From Rhodospirillaceae bacterium UBA6219 (GTDB taxonomy: Bacteria; Pseudomonadota; Alphaproteobacteria; Rhodospirillales; Magnetospirillaceae), in the NCBI GenBank assembly GCA_002435715.1, contig DISD01000033.1, positions 1 to 64,000 on the forward strand: a stretch of DNA of 64,000 nt, given 5' to 3'. Positions 19,999 through 27,868 of the stretch are shown here, in pieces. Position numbers and translations under genes: made by a program. Each line of letters begins with the position of its first letter. The stretch's first letter is position 1. The notes under the pieces are model-generated. The model did not search any database. It was not told the DNA's origin and saw nothing but the letters and a program-made list of their open reading frames with translations.

Positions 19999-21072
19999 TC
20001 AACGCACCATGGACAGCAAGATATCCACAGCTTGGCCGATCCCTTCAGGGGTCGCAACCTTTTGCTTTGGCAAGGAAAACAACTTTTGCAGTAAGGATTC
20101 CAGGGATCCGTCCAGCAAGCTGGCGGGCGTCGTGGACAACGCCTGGGTATGGGCTTTCAGCCAATCATCCAAATGGGGGCTTTCCGGCCAGTCGGGGCGT
20201 TCGGTGTATAGAACCGGCGTACCGACCATGGCGGCTTCGGTGAAGGTGCCATAGCCCGGTTTGGTCACCACCACATCGACCGAGGCCACCAAATCGGTAA
20301 AAGACAGACCGGCCTTGGTCCAGTGGTCCATGTCGTCCCTGCCCCGCCGCGCCGGCTGAGGCGTCAACCAGTGCCATCCCGGCAAACAAGGCCAATCGTC
20401 CATGGACACATCATGATCGATGCCGCCAAACGCCACCAAACCGACCCGAGTCTCCCCCTTCCCCAGCAAACGGTGCACGTGCTGGCGTCGAGACACCCCC
20501 ACTTGGGCCAAGGGGCCGATGTTCACCTGGTTTGACAAGCTCATCACTTGATGCGGGGTACAGGCCAGAAAGCTCTGTGCCCCCTCATAGGCCCCCATCA
20601 GTTTTTCCAACACCCGCGGCGCTTCCGGACGCTGGCCCAGATAATGCCGGTACATGTCCGCCCAATTCAGCGACGACATGGCGATGGCGGGTATCCCCAA
20701 GACCTTGGCTGCCGCCAAAGGGATGAAGGCGACATTGGACAGCACCAGGTCTGGTCGATCTTGTTTCATCCATAAGACGTTATCGGCCACCGCCTGATCG
20801 TAGCGTTCCACCAAACCGGCATAATCTTGGGCACTGGCCTGCAAATCGATGCCGGTGGCGGAAATCATACGAAATCCAAAGTCTTCAATCTGCTCGACAT
20901 GATCGAAATCACCATAACGCGACCGCAGAAAGGTCTGATCCACCCGTGTCTGGATGGTCAGGCGCATCTGCGGACAGCGGCGGCGCAATTGGGTGATGAC
21001 CGGTGCGGTCATGGCGGCATGACCATAGCCATGGGGCGACAGGGCGAGCCAAAGATGAAAACCAGAAGGCAT
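19999..21072 (-). CDS. GT-B type glycosyltransferase-like protein
   Basis: 357 residues from the ATG at 21072. The N-terminal SPHGYGHAAMTAPVI is the glycine/histidine loop of MurG-like GT-B enzymes, and the C-terminal VVTKPGYGTFTEAAMVGTPVLY is the nucleotide-sugar-binding signature with the conserved Glu. Donor and acceptor are unknown. A longer reading from 21171 exists but adds a non-family N-terminus. No operon partner: cutA lies downstream after 84 bases and the divergent gene starts at 21210. Confidence 0.78.
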   Translation of the reverse strand: MPSGFHLWLALSPHGYGHAAMTAPVITQLRRRCPQMRLTIQTRVDQTFLRSRYGDFDHVEQIEDFGFRMISATGIDLQASAQDYAGLVERYDQAVADNVLWMKQDRPDLVLSNVAFIPLAAAKVLGIPAIAMSSLNWADMYRHYLGQRPEAPRVLEKLMGAYEGAQSFLACTPHQVMSLSNQVNIGPLAQVGVSRRQHVHRLLGKGETRVGLVAFGGIDHDVSMDDWPCLPGWHWLTPQPARRGRDDMDHWTKAGLSFTDLVASVDVVVTKPGYGTFTEAAMVGTPVLYTERPDWPESPHLDDWLKAHTQALSTTPASLLDGSLESLLQKLFSLPKQKVATPEGIGQAVDILLSMVR

Positions 21073-21209
21073 GAGGCTTAGCGATCCACAGGCGGGTTGG
21101 CGGTTTCTAACATAAAAGCTCTTGATCATTAAGGACTTACAGGCGTTCGCCGATTGACAGGCACGAATCAACAGCGTTAAGCATGTTTCTGAACATGGAT
21201 TGAATTTTC

Positions 21210-21698
21210 ATGTATGGATTCGCCAGGATCGTCATCGGGAATTCGCGATTGGCCATCGCCTGCGTCTTCGTGACAAGCGCGGCGGTGATGACTTTCTATG
21301 AATTTATCAAGGAAACGCTGTTTACCGGCCGCCTGAGTGCCTGGGAATCACACGCCATCACCATCCTGGTCACCGCCAGCGTGGCGACAGCCATCTTCGG
21401 ACTTTTGCGACACCATATCGAGGCATTGGCCGCACAAGCGCATCAGAACGCCAAAAAGCAGGCCGAAATCGACACCTACATGGCGATCATGCATGCCAGC
21501 AACCACTACATCAACAATGCGCTGAACATCTTGTCCATCATCCCCTTGGCCCACGACAATCCCGAGATGGTGGATCCCAGATTGTTGGCCCAGGTGGAAA
21601 GCCAAATCAGGCAGATACAAATCCAGATTCAGGCGCTGAGCACCTTGGACGACCCCAGCCCCGACAAGATCAGCGATTTCCTGGCGCGGAACCTTTAG
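21210..21698 (+). CDS. Two-helix membrane protein with kinase-like H-box
   Basis: 162 residues, not recognised. Two hydrophobic helices (about 14-30 and 47-67) are followed by a long helix and the segment MHASNHYINNALNILSI (94-110), whose His-x-x-Asn-Asn pattern resembles the dimerisation/phosphoacceptor H-box of histidine kinases. A second predicted helix RLLAQVESQIRQIQIQIQAL would complete a two-helix hairpin. No ATPase domain follows. Its end overlaps the convergent small gene by 29 bases. Confidence 0.65.
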   Translation: MYGFARIVIGNSRLAIACVFVTSAAVMTFYEFIKETLFTGRLSAWESHAITILVTASVATAIFGLLRHHIEALAAQAHQNAKKQAEIDTYMAIMHASNHYINNALNILSIIPLAHDNPEMVDPRLLAQVESQIRQIQIQIQALSTLDDPSPDKISDFLARNL

Positions 21699-21864
21699 AC
21701 AGCACGTATTGCAGCTTGCGCAATGCGGTCTGTTTCAGCATGGCCTCCCCCGCCTTGGCGTCACCGGCGACGGTGACTTCGGTGCCGGTCACCGAATCGA
21801 TGGCCGAGACACGGACATAGGCGCCGACGCGCTTGAATTCGAAAAAGACTTCCCTGCCTGCCAT
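21670..21864 (-). CDS. Small conserved alphaproteobacterial protein (DUF6898-like)
   Basis: 64 residues, beginning MAGREVFFEFKRVGAYVRVSAIDSVTGTEV and continuing with a basic helix ALRKLQYVLSK. I recall a short alphaproteobacterial family of this shape with no known function; the family assignment is from memory. The ribosome site AAAGGA sits eight bases before the ATG. The beta-strand-rich front and single helix suggest a compact fold. It is convergent with, and slightly overlaps, the H-box membrane protein gene. Confidence 0.72.
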   Translation of the reverse strand: MAGREVFFEFKRVGAYVRVSAIDSVTGTEVTVAGDAKAGEAMLKQTALRKLQYVLSKGSAPGNR

Positions 21865-21965
21865 TTTCCCGGTCCTTTGCCAGCCCGTCGCCGGTCATGC
21901 TGACAGTGGGAAAACAAGGAATGGTTAATTTCACATATGAATTTTGGGTAATATAAGTCGCTCGC

Positions 21966-21994
21966 TTGACACGGGCATATGGCGGTGTTCAACT
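21966..21994 (+). promoter_or_regulatory. Possible metY promoter
   Basis: A consensus -35 TTGACA at 21966-21971 with a weak -10-like TCAACT 17 bases later. It lies in the 191-base gap before metY. No SAM-II riboswitch core could be recognised in this gap. Confidence 0.3.
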
Positions 21995-22055
21995 TCCCGC
22001 CCCGCGCCCCACCGCACAGATTGTGGCGCCTGAAATCGACAAGGGACGACACGGC

Positions 22056-23348
22056 ATGGCCATCAACAGCAAAAACCCGGAAACCATCGTTCTCCACGCT
22101 GGGTGGCGCGCCGATCCCACCACCGGTTCGGTGGCGGTGCCGATCCACCAGACCACCTCGTACCAGTTCCGCGACACCGACCATGCCGCCAATTTGTTCG
22201 CCCTGTCGGAAATGGGCAACATCTACACCCGCCTGATGAACCCCACCCAGGACGTGCTGGAACAACGCCTGGCGGCGCTGGAAGGCGGCGTCGCGGCTCT
22301 GGCCACCTCGTCGGGCCAGGCGGCCAGCACGTTCGCGGTGATGAATTTGTGCCAGGCGGGCGACAATTTCGTCACGTCCACCGACTTGTACGGAGGAACC
22401 TGGAACCTGTTCGCCAACACCTTGAAGCAATTCGGCATCGAAGCCCGCTTCGTCGATCCGGCCGATCCCGATGCCTTTGCCCGCGCTACCGACGACAAGA
22501 CCCGGTGCTGGTACGCCGAAACCCTGCCCAATCCCAAGCTGCGCGCTTTCCCCATCAAGGAAGTGGCGGCGCTGGCGGAACAGGCCGGCGTGCCGTTGAT
22601 CATGGACAACACCGCCTGCCCGGTTCTGTGCCGCCCCATCGAGCACGGCGCCCACATCGTCGTCTATTCGACCACCAAGTTCATCGGCGGCCACGGCACC
22701 ACCATCGGCGGCATGATCGTCGATTCGGGCAAGTTCGATTGGGAAAAGCATGCGGCCCGCTTCCCGCTGCTGACCCAGCCCGATGCCAGCTATCACGGCG
22801 CCATCTGGACCGAAGCGGTCAAGCCGCTGGGCCCGGTCGCCTATATCATCCGCGCCCGCGTCATCTTGCAGCGTGATATCGGTGCCGTCATCACCCCCAT
22901 GGGGGCGTTCCAGATCATCCAGGGCCTGGAAACCCTGCCGTTGCGCATGCGGGTGCATTCCGACAACGCTTCCGCCGTGGCGCTGTGGCTGTCCAAGCAC
23001 CCCAAGGTGGCGTCGGTAACCTATCCCGGCGTCATGCAGGGGGAAAACCGTCGTCGTGCCGATGCCATCCTGAAGCATGGTTACGGCGCTTTGCTGGGGT
23101 TCGAGCTGAAGGACGGCGCCGAGGCCGGCAAGCGTTTCATCAACGCCCTTCAGATGTTCTATCACGTGGCCAATATCGGCGACGCGCGGTCCTTGGCCAT
23201 CCATCCGGCCAGCACCACCCATTCGCAGCTGTCGGTCGAGGATCAGGCCGCCACCGGCGTCACCCCCGGCTATGTGCGTCTGTCCATCGGCATCGAACAT
23301 ATCGACGACATCCTGGCCGACCTGACCCAGGCCCTGGACGCGGTCTGA
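22056..23348 (+). CDS. metY: O-acetylhomoserine sulfhydrylase (MetY-type)
   Basis: 430 residues. Cys/Met-metabolism PLP enzyme with the cofactor lysine Lys208 in YSTTKFIGGHGTT and substrate-loop YTRLMNPTQDVLE. The length and the H-G-T-T motif fit O-acetylhomoserine aminocarboxypropyltransferase, which makes homocysteine from O-acetylhomoserine and sulfide. Cystathionine gamma-synthase is less likely because those are shorter. The ATG at 22056 has AAGGGA upstream. It is closed by a strong terminator. Confidence 0.92.
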   Translation: MAINSKNPETIVLHAGWRADPTTGSVAVPIHQTTSYQFRDTDHAANLFALSEMGNIYTRLMNPTQDVLEQRLAALEGGVAALATSSGQAASTFAVMNLCQAGDNFVTSTDLYGGTWNLFANTLKQFGIEARFVDPADPDAFARATDDKTRCWYAETLPNPKLRAFPIKEVAALAEQAGVPLIMDNTACPVLCRPIEHGAHIVVYSTTKFIGGHGTTIGGMIVDSGKFDWEKHAARFPLLTQPDASYHGAIWTEAVKPLGPVAYIIRARVILQRDIGAVITPMGAFQIIQGLETLPLRMRVHSDNASAVALWLSKHPKVASVTYPGVMQGENRRRADAILKHGYGALLGFELKDGAEAGKRFINALQMFYHVANIGDARSLAIHPASTTHSQLSVEDQAATGVTPGYVRLSIGIEHIDDILADLTQALDAV

Positions 23349-23367
23349 TCGGTTTCGTTATGAAGAT

Positions 23368-23404
23368 AAGGGCCGGCCTTGCCAAAGGCCGGCCCTTTCG
23401 TCTT
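23368..23404 (+). terminator. metY: Intrinsic terminator of metY
   Basis: A perfect 13-base-pair stem (23368-23380 with 23385-23397) and 4-base loop, ending in CTTTCGTCTTT. It starts 20 bases after the metY stop and separates it from hemB. Confidence 0.9.
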
Positions 23405-23407
23405 TGA

Positions 23408-24490
<1,083 letters not shown>

Positions 24491-24521
24491 GACACTTAAA
24501 TTACTGTTGTTAGCCAACGTC

Positions 24522-24547
24522 AATACGCACCCAAAGGGGTGCGTATT
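24522..24547 (+). terminator. hemB: Hairpin after hemB
   Basis: AATACGCACCC, a 4-base loop AAAG, then GGGTGCGTATT: an 11-base-pair perfect stem 32 bases past the hemB stop. The tail is only moderately T-rich. Confidence 0.7.
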
Positions 24548-24572
24548 ATCCTACCAATATTCCACACTATTT

Positions 24573-24596
24573 ATTCGCATATTATGTTGTGCGAAT
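24573..24596. promoter_or_regulatory. Palindrome around a putative -10 before the pentapeptide gene
   Basis: ATTCGCA (24573-24579) and TGCGAAT (24590-24596) form a 7-base perfect inverted repeat with a 10-base spacer that contains TATTAT. The whole lies 25 bases before the TTG start of the next gene, consistent with an operator overlapping its promoter. Confidence 0.5.
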
Positions 24597-24621
24597 GCAT
24601 AATGGATCGGAGGATACGACT

Positions 24622-25113
24622 TTGCGCATCAATCCCCTTATCACGCTGCTATTTCTTGTGATGGCCGGCTCCGCCCAGGCCAATGACCAGGAAAACGTCA
24701 ATCCCAGTTGCAAGCTGGAACCGGAAGCCAATTGCGGCTGGGCCGAGTTACGCAAGCTGAAAGCCCATGGCATCGACCTGCATGACAGCCAGTTCATGGC
24801 CACCCGCCTGGACGAAGCCGACCTGACCGGGGCCAATTTGTCGGGAACCCACATGCAATTGGCCAACATGTACAAAGCCACGTTGAAGAACGCGGATTTG
24901 TCCTATTCCCACCTGCACGCGGTCAATTTGGTGGGCGCTAATCTGCAAGGTGCCAATTTGGAAGGCGTCAATTTCCTGGACGCCAATTTGGAAGGCGCCA
25001 ACCTGCAAGGTGCGAAGATCGGCCGGGTCATCTGGACCGCCGCCAATCTAAGCGGCACCATCTGGATCGACGGCCGCGTCTGTGCCGCCGGCTCCAAGGG
25101 GGAATGCCGCTAA
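24622..25113 (+). CDS. Secreted pentapeptide-repeat protein
   Basis: 163 residues. A TTG start at 24622 is chosen because GGAGGA lies seven bases upstream and the product then begins with a clean signal peptide (MRINPLITLLFLVMAGSAQA). Residues about 70-150 are tandem A(D/N)LxG-type pentapeptides, which fold as a right-handed quadrilateral beta helix. Four cysteines, two before and two after the repeat, suggest disulfide capping in the periplasm. Function unknown; DNA-gyrase mimics of this fold are cytoplasmic, so that role is unlikely here. Confidence 0.82.
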   Translation: MRINPLITLLFLVMAGSAQANDQENVNPSCKLEPEANCGWAELRKLKAHGIDLHDSQFMATRLDEADLTGANLSGTHMQLANMYKATLKNADLSYSHLHAVNLVGANLQGANLEGVNFLDANLEGANLQGAKIGRVIWTAANLSGTIWIDGRVCAAGSKGECR

Positions 25114-26810
25114 GCCGTTGCGCTGCCCTTTTTAGCCAAGCGCCATTCGGCCAGGAAGGGCAGCGACATCACCACCACCATGGCGGCCCAGACCAGCATT
25201 TCGCCATTGGCCCCCATGATGTCCAGCAATAGCGGCAATTGCTGGTCCCAATCGGGATGCATGGTCTGGAAATCCTCGCCCATGAACAAAGCGACGGCTT
25301 CCGACAGCGGCGCGCAGGCGGCAGCGATCCACAGGCCGATGGTCATTTCCTTGGCCGGGCCCAATTGGGCCGGCATGGCGCCTGCGAACAGGTGGCCGAC
25401 GGCGAAGGCTTCGGCCCACGACTTGCCCAACATCACCATGCGCACCAGCCCCCACAGGGTCAGGCCCACACAGGGGATCAGGAATTCCAGATTGGGGATG
25501 TCGCGATAACGGCCATTGAACAACAGCAGCATGCACGACGCCCAAGCACAGGCCGCGTAAACGATGGTCAGGCGCTCGCCCCAGCGGCTGGGCTGATGGG
25601 GTTCGCCATCGGCCAAGGCCTGGGCGGCGGTCCTGAAGATCAGCCAGCCAAAGAACGCATGCAAGGCGATGCGCAAGGCGGCCCAGCCATCTTGGAACAA
25701 GGAATAGGCGATCCACCAGGCATTCAGTCCCTGCCACACCACCAAGGCAGACAGAATCTGGGCCAGCACGGCCAAAGCGACGATCCGCACTGGCGTGTAA
25801 GCGGCAGCGTTACGCAGGAAGAACAAAGCCGCCCCCGCCCCCAACACCACGGACACGATGGCATGGATCAGCCAATTGGGATTGGCGAGCACCGGTCCCG
25901 ACATGGAGAACTTGACGTCGCGATGGGTGTCGACCACCCCCCAGAAGGCGCCGACGGTGCCTTCCAGCTTGGCTTTCCACGGCTGGTCGAAGGCTTCCAC
26001 CACGTTGTAATCGAAACCGTTTTCTTTCGACACCCGGGCCAGGGTGCGGACGAAATAAGCGGCGTTTTCCATGTTCACCGCCGCCGGTCCGCGATTGCGC
26101 CCCTTGGTCGGCCAGCCGGCCTCGCCGATCAGGATGGGCTTGCCGGGGAAACGTTCCTGGATCATGCGGTAGATCTTGACGATATGTTCCGCCGATCCTT
26201 CCACCCCGACGGGTTCGTCTTCCCAATAAGGCAGGATGTGGATGGTGATGTAATCCACCTCATCCGCCACCTGCGGATAGCGCAGATAGAACGCCCACAC
26301 ATCGGCATAGGACACCGGCTGCTTCACCGCTGCCTTGACCTGACGGATATAGGCGATCAGCTGTTCGGGTGTCAGGTCCTGGCGCAGCAAGACCTCGTTG
26401 CCGACAATCACCCGCTTGATGACGTCCGGATTGGCGTTGGCCGCCTTGATCAGTTCCTGGACTTCCTTGGTGTTGATGTCGGTCTTCTTGCCCAACCAGG
26501 CGGAATGGGTGACATCGATACCGTATTTGCGGGCCAGGGCCGGCAGCACGTCCATGCCTTCACGGCTGGTATAAGTGCGGATGCCCTTGGTGACGCCGAC
26601 CAGGCTTTTCAAATCCTCTTCCACCTGAGCCGGTGGCGGATAATCACCAGTGATCGGGCTTTGCCCACGCCGGAACGAGGCGAAGGACACCGACGGAAAC
26701 GGCTCGTCGAAAGTCAGCCCCATGGGGACCGGTCGGTTGAACCCCCACCAGCCCGCCAGGCTGCACAAGGCGGTGGCGACAATGGCGAACAAAGCCAAGG
26801 GCAGACGCAT
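25110..26810 (-). CDS. Membrane-bound GH17-like beta-glucan enzyme
   Basis: About 566 residues. After an N-terminal signal or anchor helix, residues about 30-310 form a GH17-type barrel with acid/base Glu in VGNEVLL and nucleophile Glu in IGEAGWPTKG. The rest is hydrophobic with about seven to eight membrane helices. The layout resembles rhizobial NdvC-type proteins linked to branched beta-glucan synthesis. The start is uncertain: ATG 26810, ATG 26825 and TTG 26849 are all possible and none has a good ribosome site. The stop overlaps the convergent pentapeptide gene by four bases. Confidence 0.8.
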   Translation of the reverse strand: MRLPLALFAIVATALCSLAGWWGFNRPVPMGLTFDEPFPSVSFASFRRGQSPITGDYPPPAQVEEDLKSLVGVTKGIRTYTSREGMDVLPALARKYGIDVTHSAWLGKKTDINTKEVQELIKAANANPDVIKRVIVGNEVLLRQDLTPEQLIAYIRQVKAAVKQPVSYADVWAFYLRYPQVADEVDYITIHILPYWEDEPVGVEGSAEHIVKIYRMIQERFPGKPILIGEAGWPTKGRNRGPAAVNMENAAYFVRTLARVSKENGFDYNVVEAFDQPWKAKLEGTVGAFWGVVDTHRDVKFSMSGPVLANPNWLIHAIVSVVLGAGAALFFLRNAAAYTPVRIVALAVLAQILSALVVWQGLNAWWIAYSLFQDGWAALRIALHAFFGWLIFRTAAQALADGEPHQPSRWGERLTIVYAACAWASCMLLLFNGRYRDIPNLEFLIPCVGLTLWGLVRMVMLGKSWAEAFAVGHLFAGAMPAQLGPAKEMTIGLWIAAACAPLSEAVALFMGEDFQTMHPDWDQQLPLLLDIMGANGEMLVWAAMVVVMSLPFLAEWRLAKKGSATA

Positions 26811-26896
26811 GGGAGAGCAATCCATTCGGCGAAAGACAGGCCATTTCAATAGGCCGACCGAAGGGGCGCGTCAATCGCCGGATGGAAGCCCGATCC

Positions 26897-27085
26897 TTAA
26901 CCCAGCAAGCTGGCGAAGACGGCGATGCTCAGCAAAGCCGAGACGATGAAAATACCGCCCAAAGCCGCCTTGGGAAACAGCATCACCCCCGCCCCCATCA
27001 AACAGGCCAGGGCGACAAGTCCAATCAACAGCGAACGCCATGGAAATCCATGGGGGGCCAATGTGATTGCGTTGCTTTTGCTCAT
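26897..27085 (-). CDS. Small two-helix membrane protein
   Basis: 62 residues with two hydrophobic helices (about 18-37 and 42-61), separated by a short Phe-Pro-Lys turn. A very good ribosome site (GGAGGA, six bases before the ATG) argues that it is real. It is followed after roughly 85 bases by the GH17 membrane enzyme on the same strand, so the two may share a transcript. Function unknown. Confidence 0.7.
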   Translation of the reverse strand: MSKSNAITLAPHGFPWRSLLIGLVALACLMGAGVMLFPKAALGGIFIVSALLSIAVFASLLG

Positions 27086-27209
27086 GGTCGTTCCTCCATT
27101 CGATTGTTTTTTTCATTATTGTGACACCGTTGCCCTGGTGTTCCCAGGCCTGGATAGCCAATTTGGTGAATTTCCAGTATGATGTTCGTCAACCAGGACA
27201 GGAGGTCGC

Positions 27210-27734
27210 ATGCCGAGCATCGGCAGCGTCATCAGCACCCCCACCGGCCCGGCCCGTGTGGTGACGACCATGCCCGGAGCCCAGGAACAGGGCGGGCAAA
27301 AGGTCGAACGTGTCCTGACCACCCCCTTGACCGAACAAGGGACGAAAACCGCCCAAGGCAAAGAGCTGAGCCAGGCGGAAGAGCAAAAGCTGAAGGAACT
27401 GAAGGATACCGACCGGGCCGTCCGCATCGAGGAACGGCACCATGCGGCGGTAGCCGGGGCCTATGGCGGCACGCCGCAATATCAATATGTGCAAGGTCCC
27501 GACGGCAAATATTACGCGGTCGCCGGCAAGGTGGATGTGGGCGTGCCGCAAGGGGCGTCACCGGAACAAGCGGAACGCGCCCACAAGGCCATCGCCGCCG
27601 CCGCCACCTCGGTATCCACGCCGTCTTCGGCGGATTTCAACGCCGCCGCCCAAGCCGGCAGGCTGGCGGCCCAGGCCTATGGCAAGGCGGACGAGAAATA
27701 CAAGCGCGGCGATTACATGGATTACAGTTTCTAG
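27210..27734 (+). CDS. SprA-related family protein with altered metal motif
   Basis: 174 residues with AGGAGG five bases before the ATG. The core DRAVRIEERHHAAVAGAY ... YVQGPDGKYYAVAGKVDV matches the SprA-related / putative metalloprotease CJM1_0395 family, whose members normally carry HExxH. Here the aligned residues are E-E-R-H-H, so the first zinc-ligand histidine is missing. The N-terminus is Gly/Pro/Thr-rich and the C-terminus Ala-rich, both likely flexible. No signal peptide. Confidence 0.72.
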   Translation: MPSIGSVISTPTGPARVVTTMPGAQEQGGQKVERVLTTPLTEQGTKTAQGKELSQAEEQKLKELKDTDRAVRIEERHHAAVAGAYGGTPQYQYVQGPDGKYYAVAGKVDVGVPQGASPEQAERAHKAIAAAATSVSTPSSADFNAAAQAGRLAAQAYGKADEKYKRGDYMDYSF

Positions 27735-27766
27735 CGGCTCTTTGACGGGCTCTCCCCCGTGCCCAG

Positions 27767-27794
27767 CTGGGGCTATGCCCCAGATCCCATGTGT
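27767..27794 (+). terminator. Probable terminator of the SprA-related gene
   Basis: CTGGGGC-TAT-GCCCCAG (7-base stem), followed nine bases later by a GTTTTTAT stretch. It begins 33 bases after the stop codon. Confidence 0.6.
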
Positions 27795-27819
27795 TTTTAT
27801 CAATAAACGAAATAGAGGT

Positions 27820-27863
27820 TTGGAGGCCCAGCCTCCAAGCGGGGCATGGGGCGGCAGCCCCGC
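27820..27863. repeat. Two adjacent inverted repeats 3' of dnaE
   Basis: TTGGAGGC-CCA-GCCTCCAA (27820-27838) is directly followed by GCGGGGC ... GCCCCGC (27839-27863). They lie next to the dnaE stop and could end its transcript, though no T-run follows. The compact double hairpin, with the third at 27767, looks like a mobile-type intergenic repeat unit. Confidence 0.5.
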
Positions 27864-27868
27864 ATTTC

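Noticed and set aside
21865..22055. Possible SAM riboswitch upstream of metY
   Set aside because: I looked for the SAM-II core seen before other alphaproteobacterial met genes; the conserved strings were not found.
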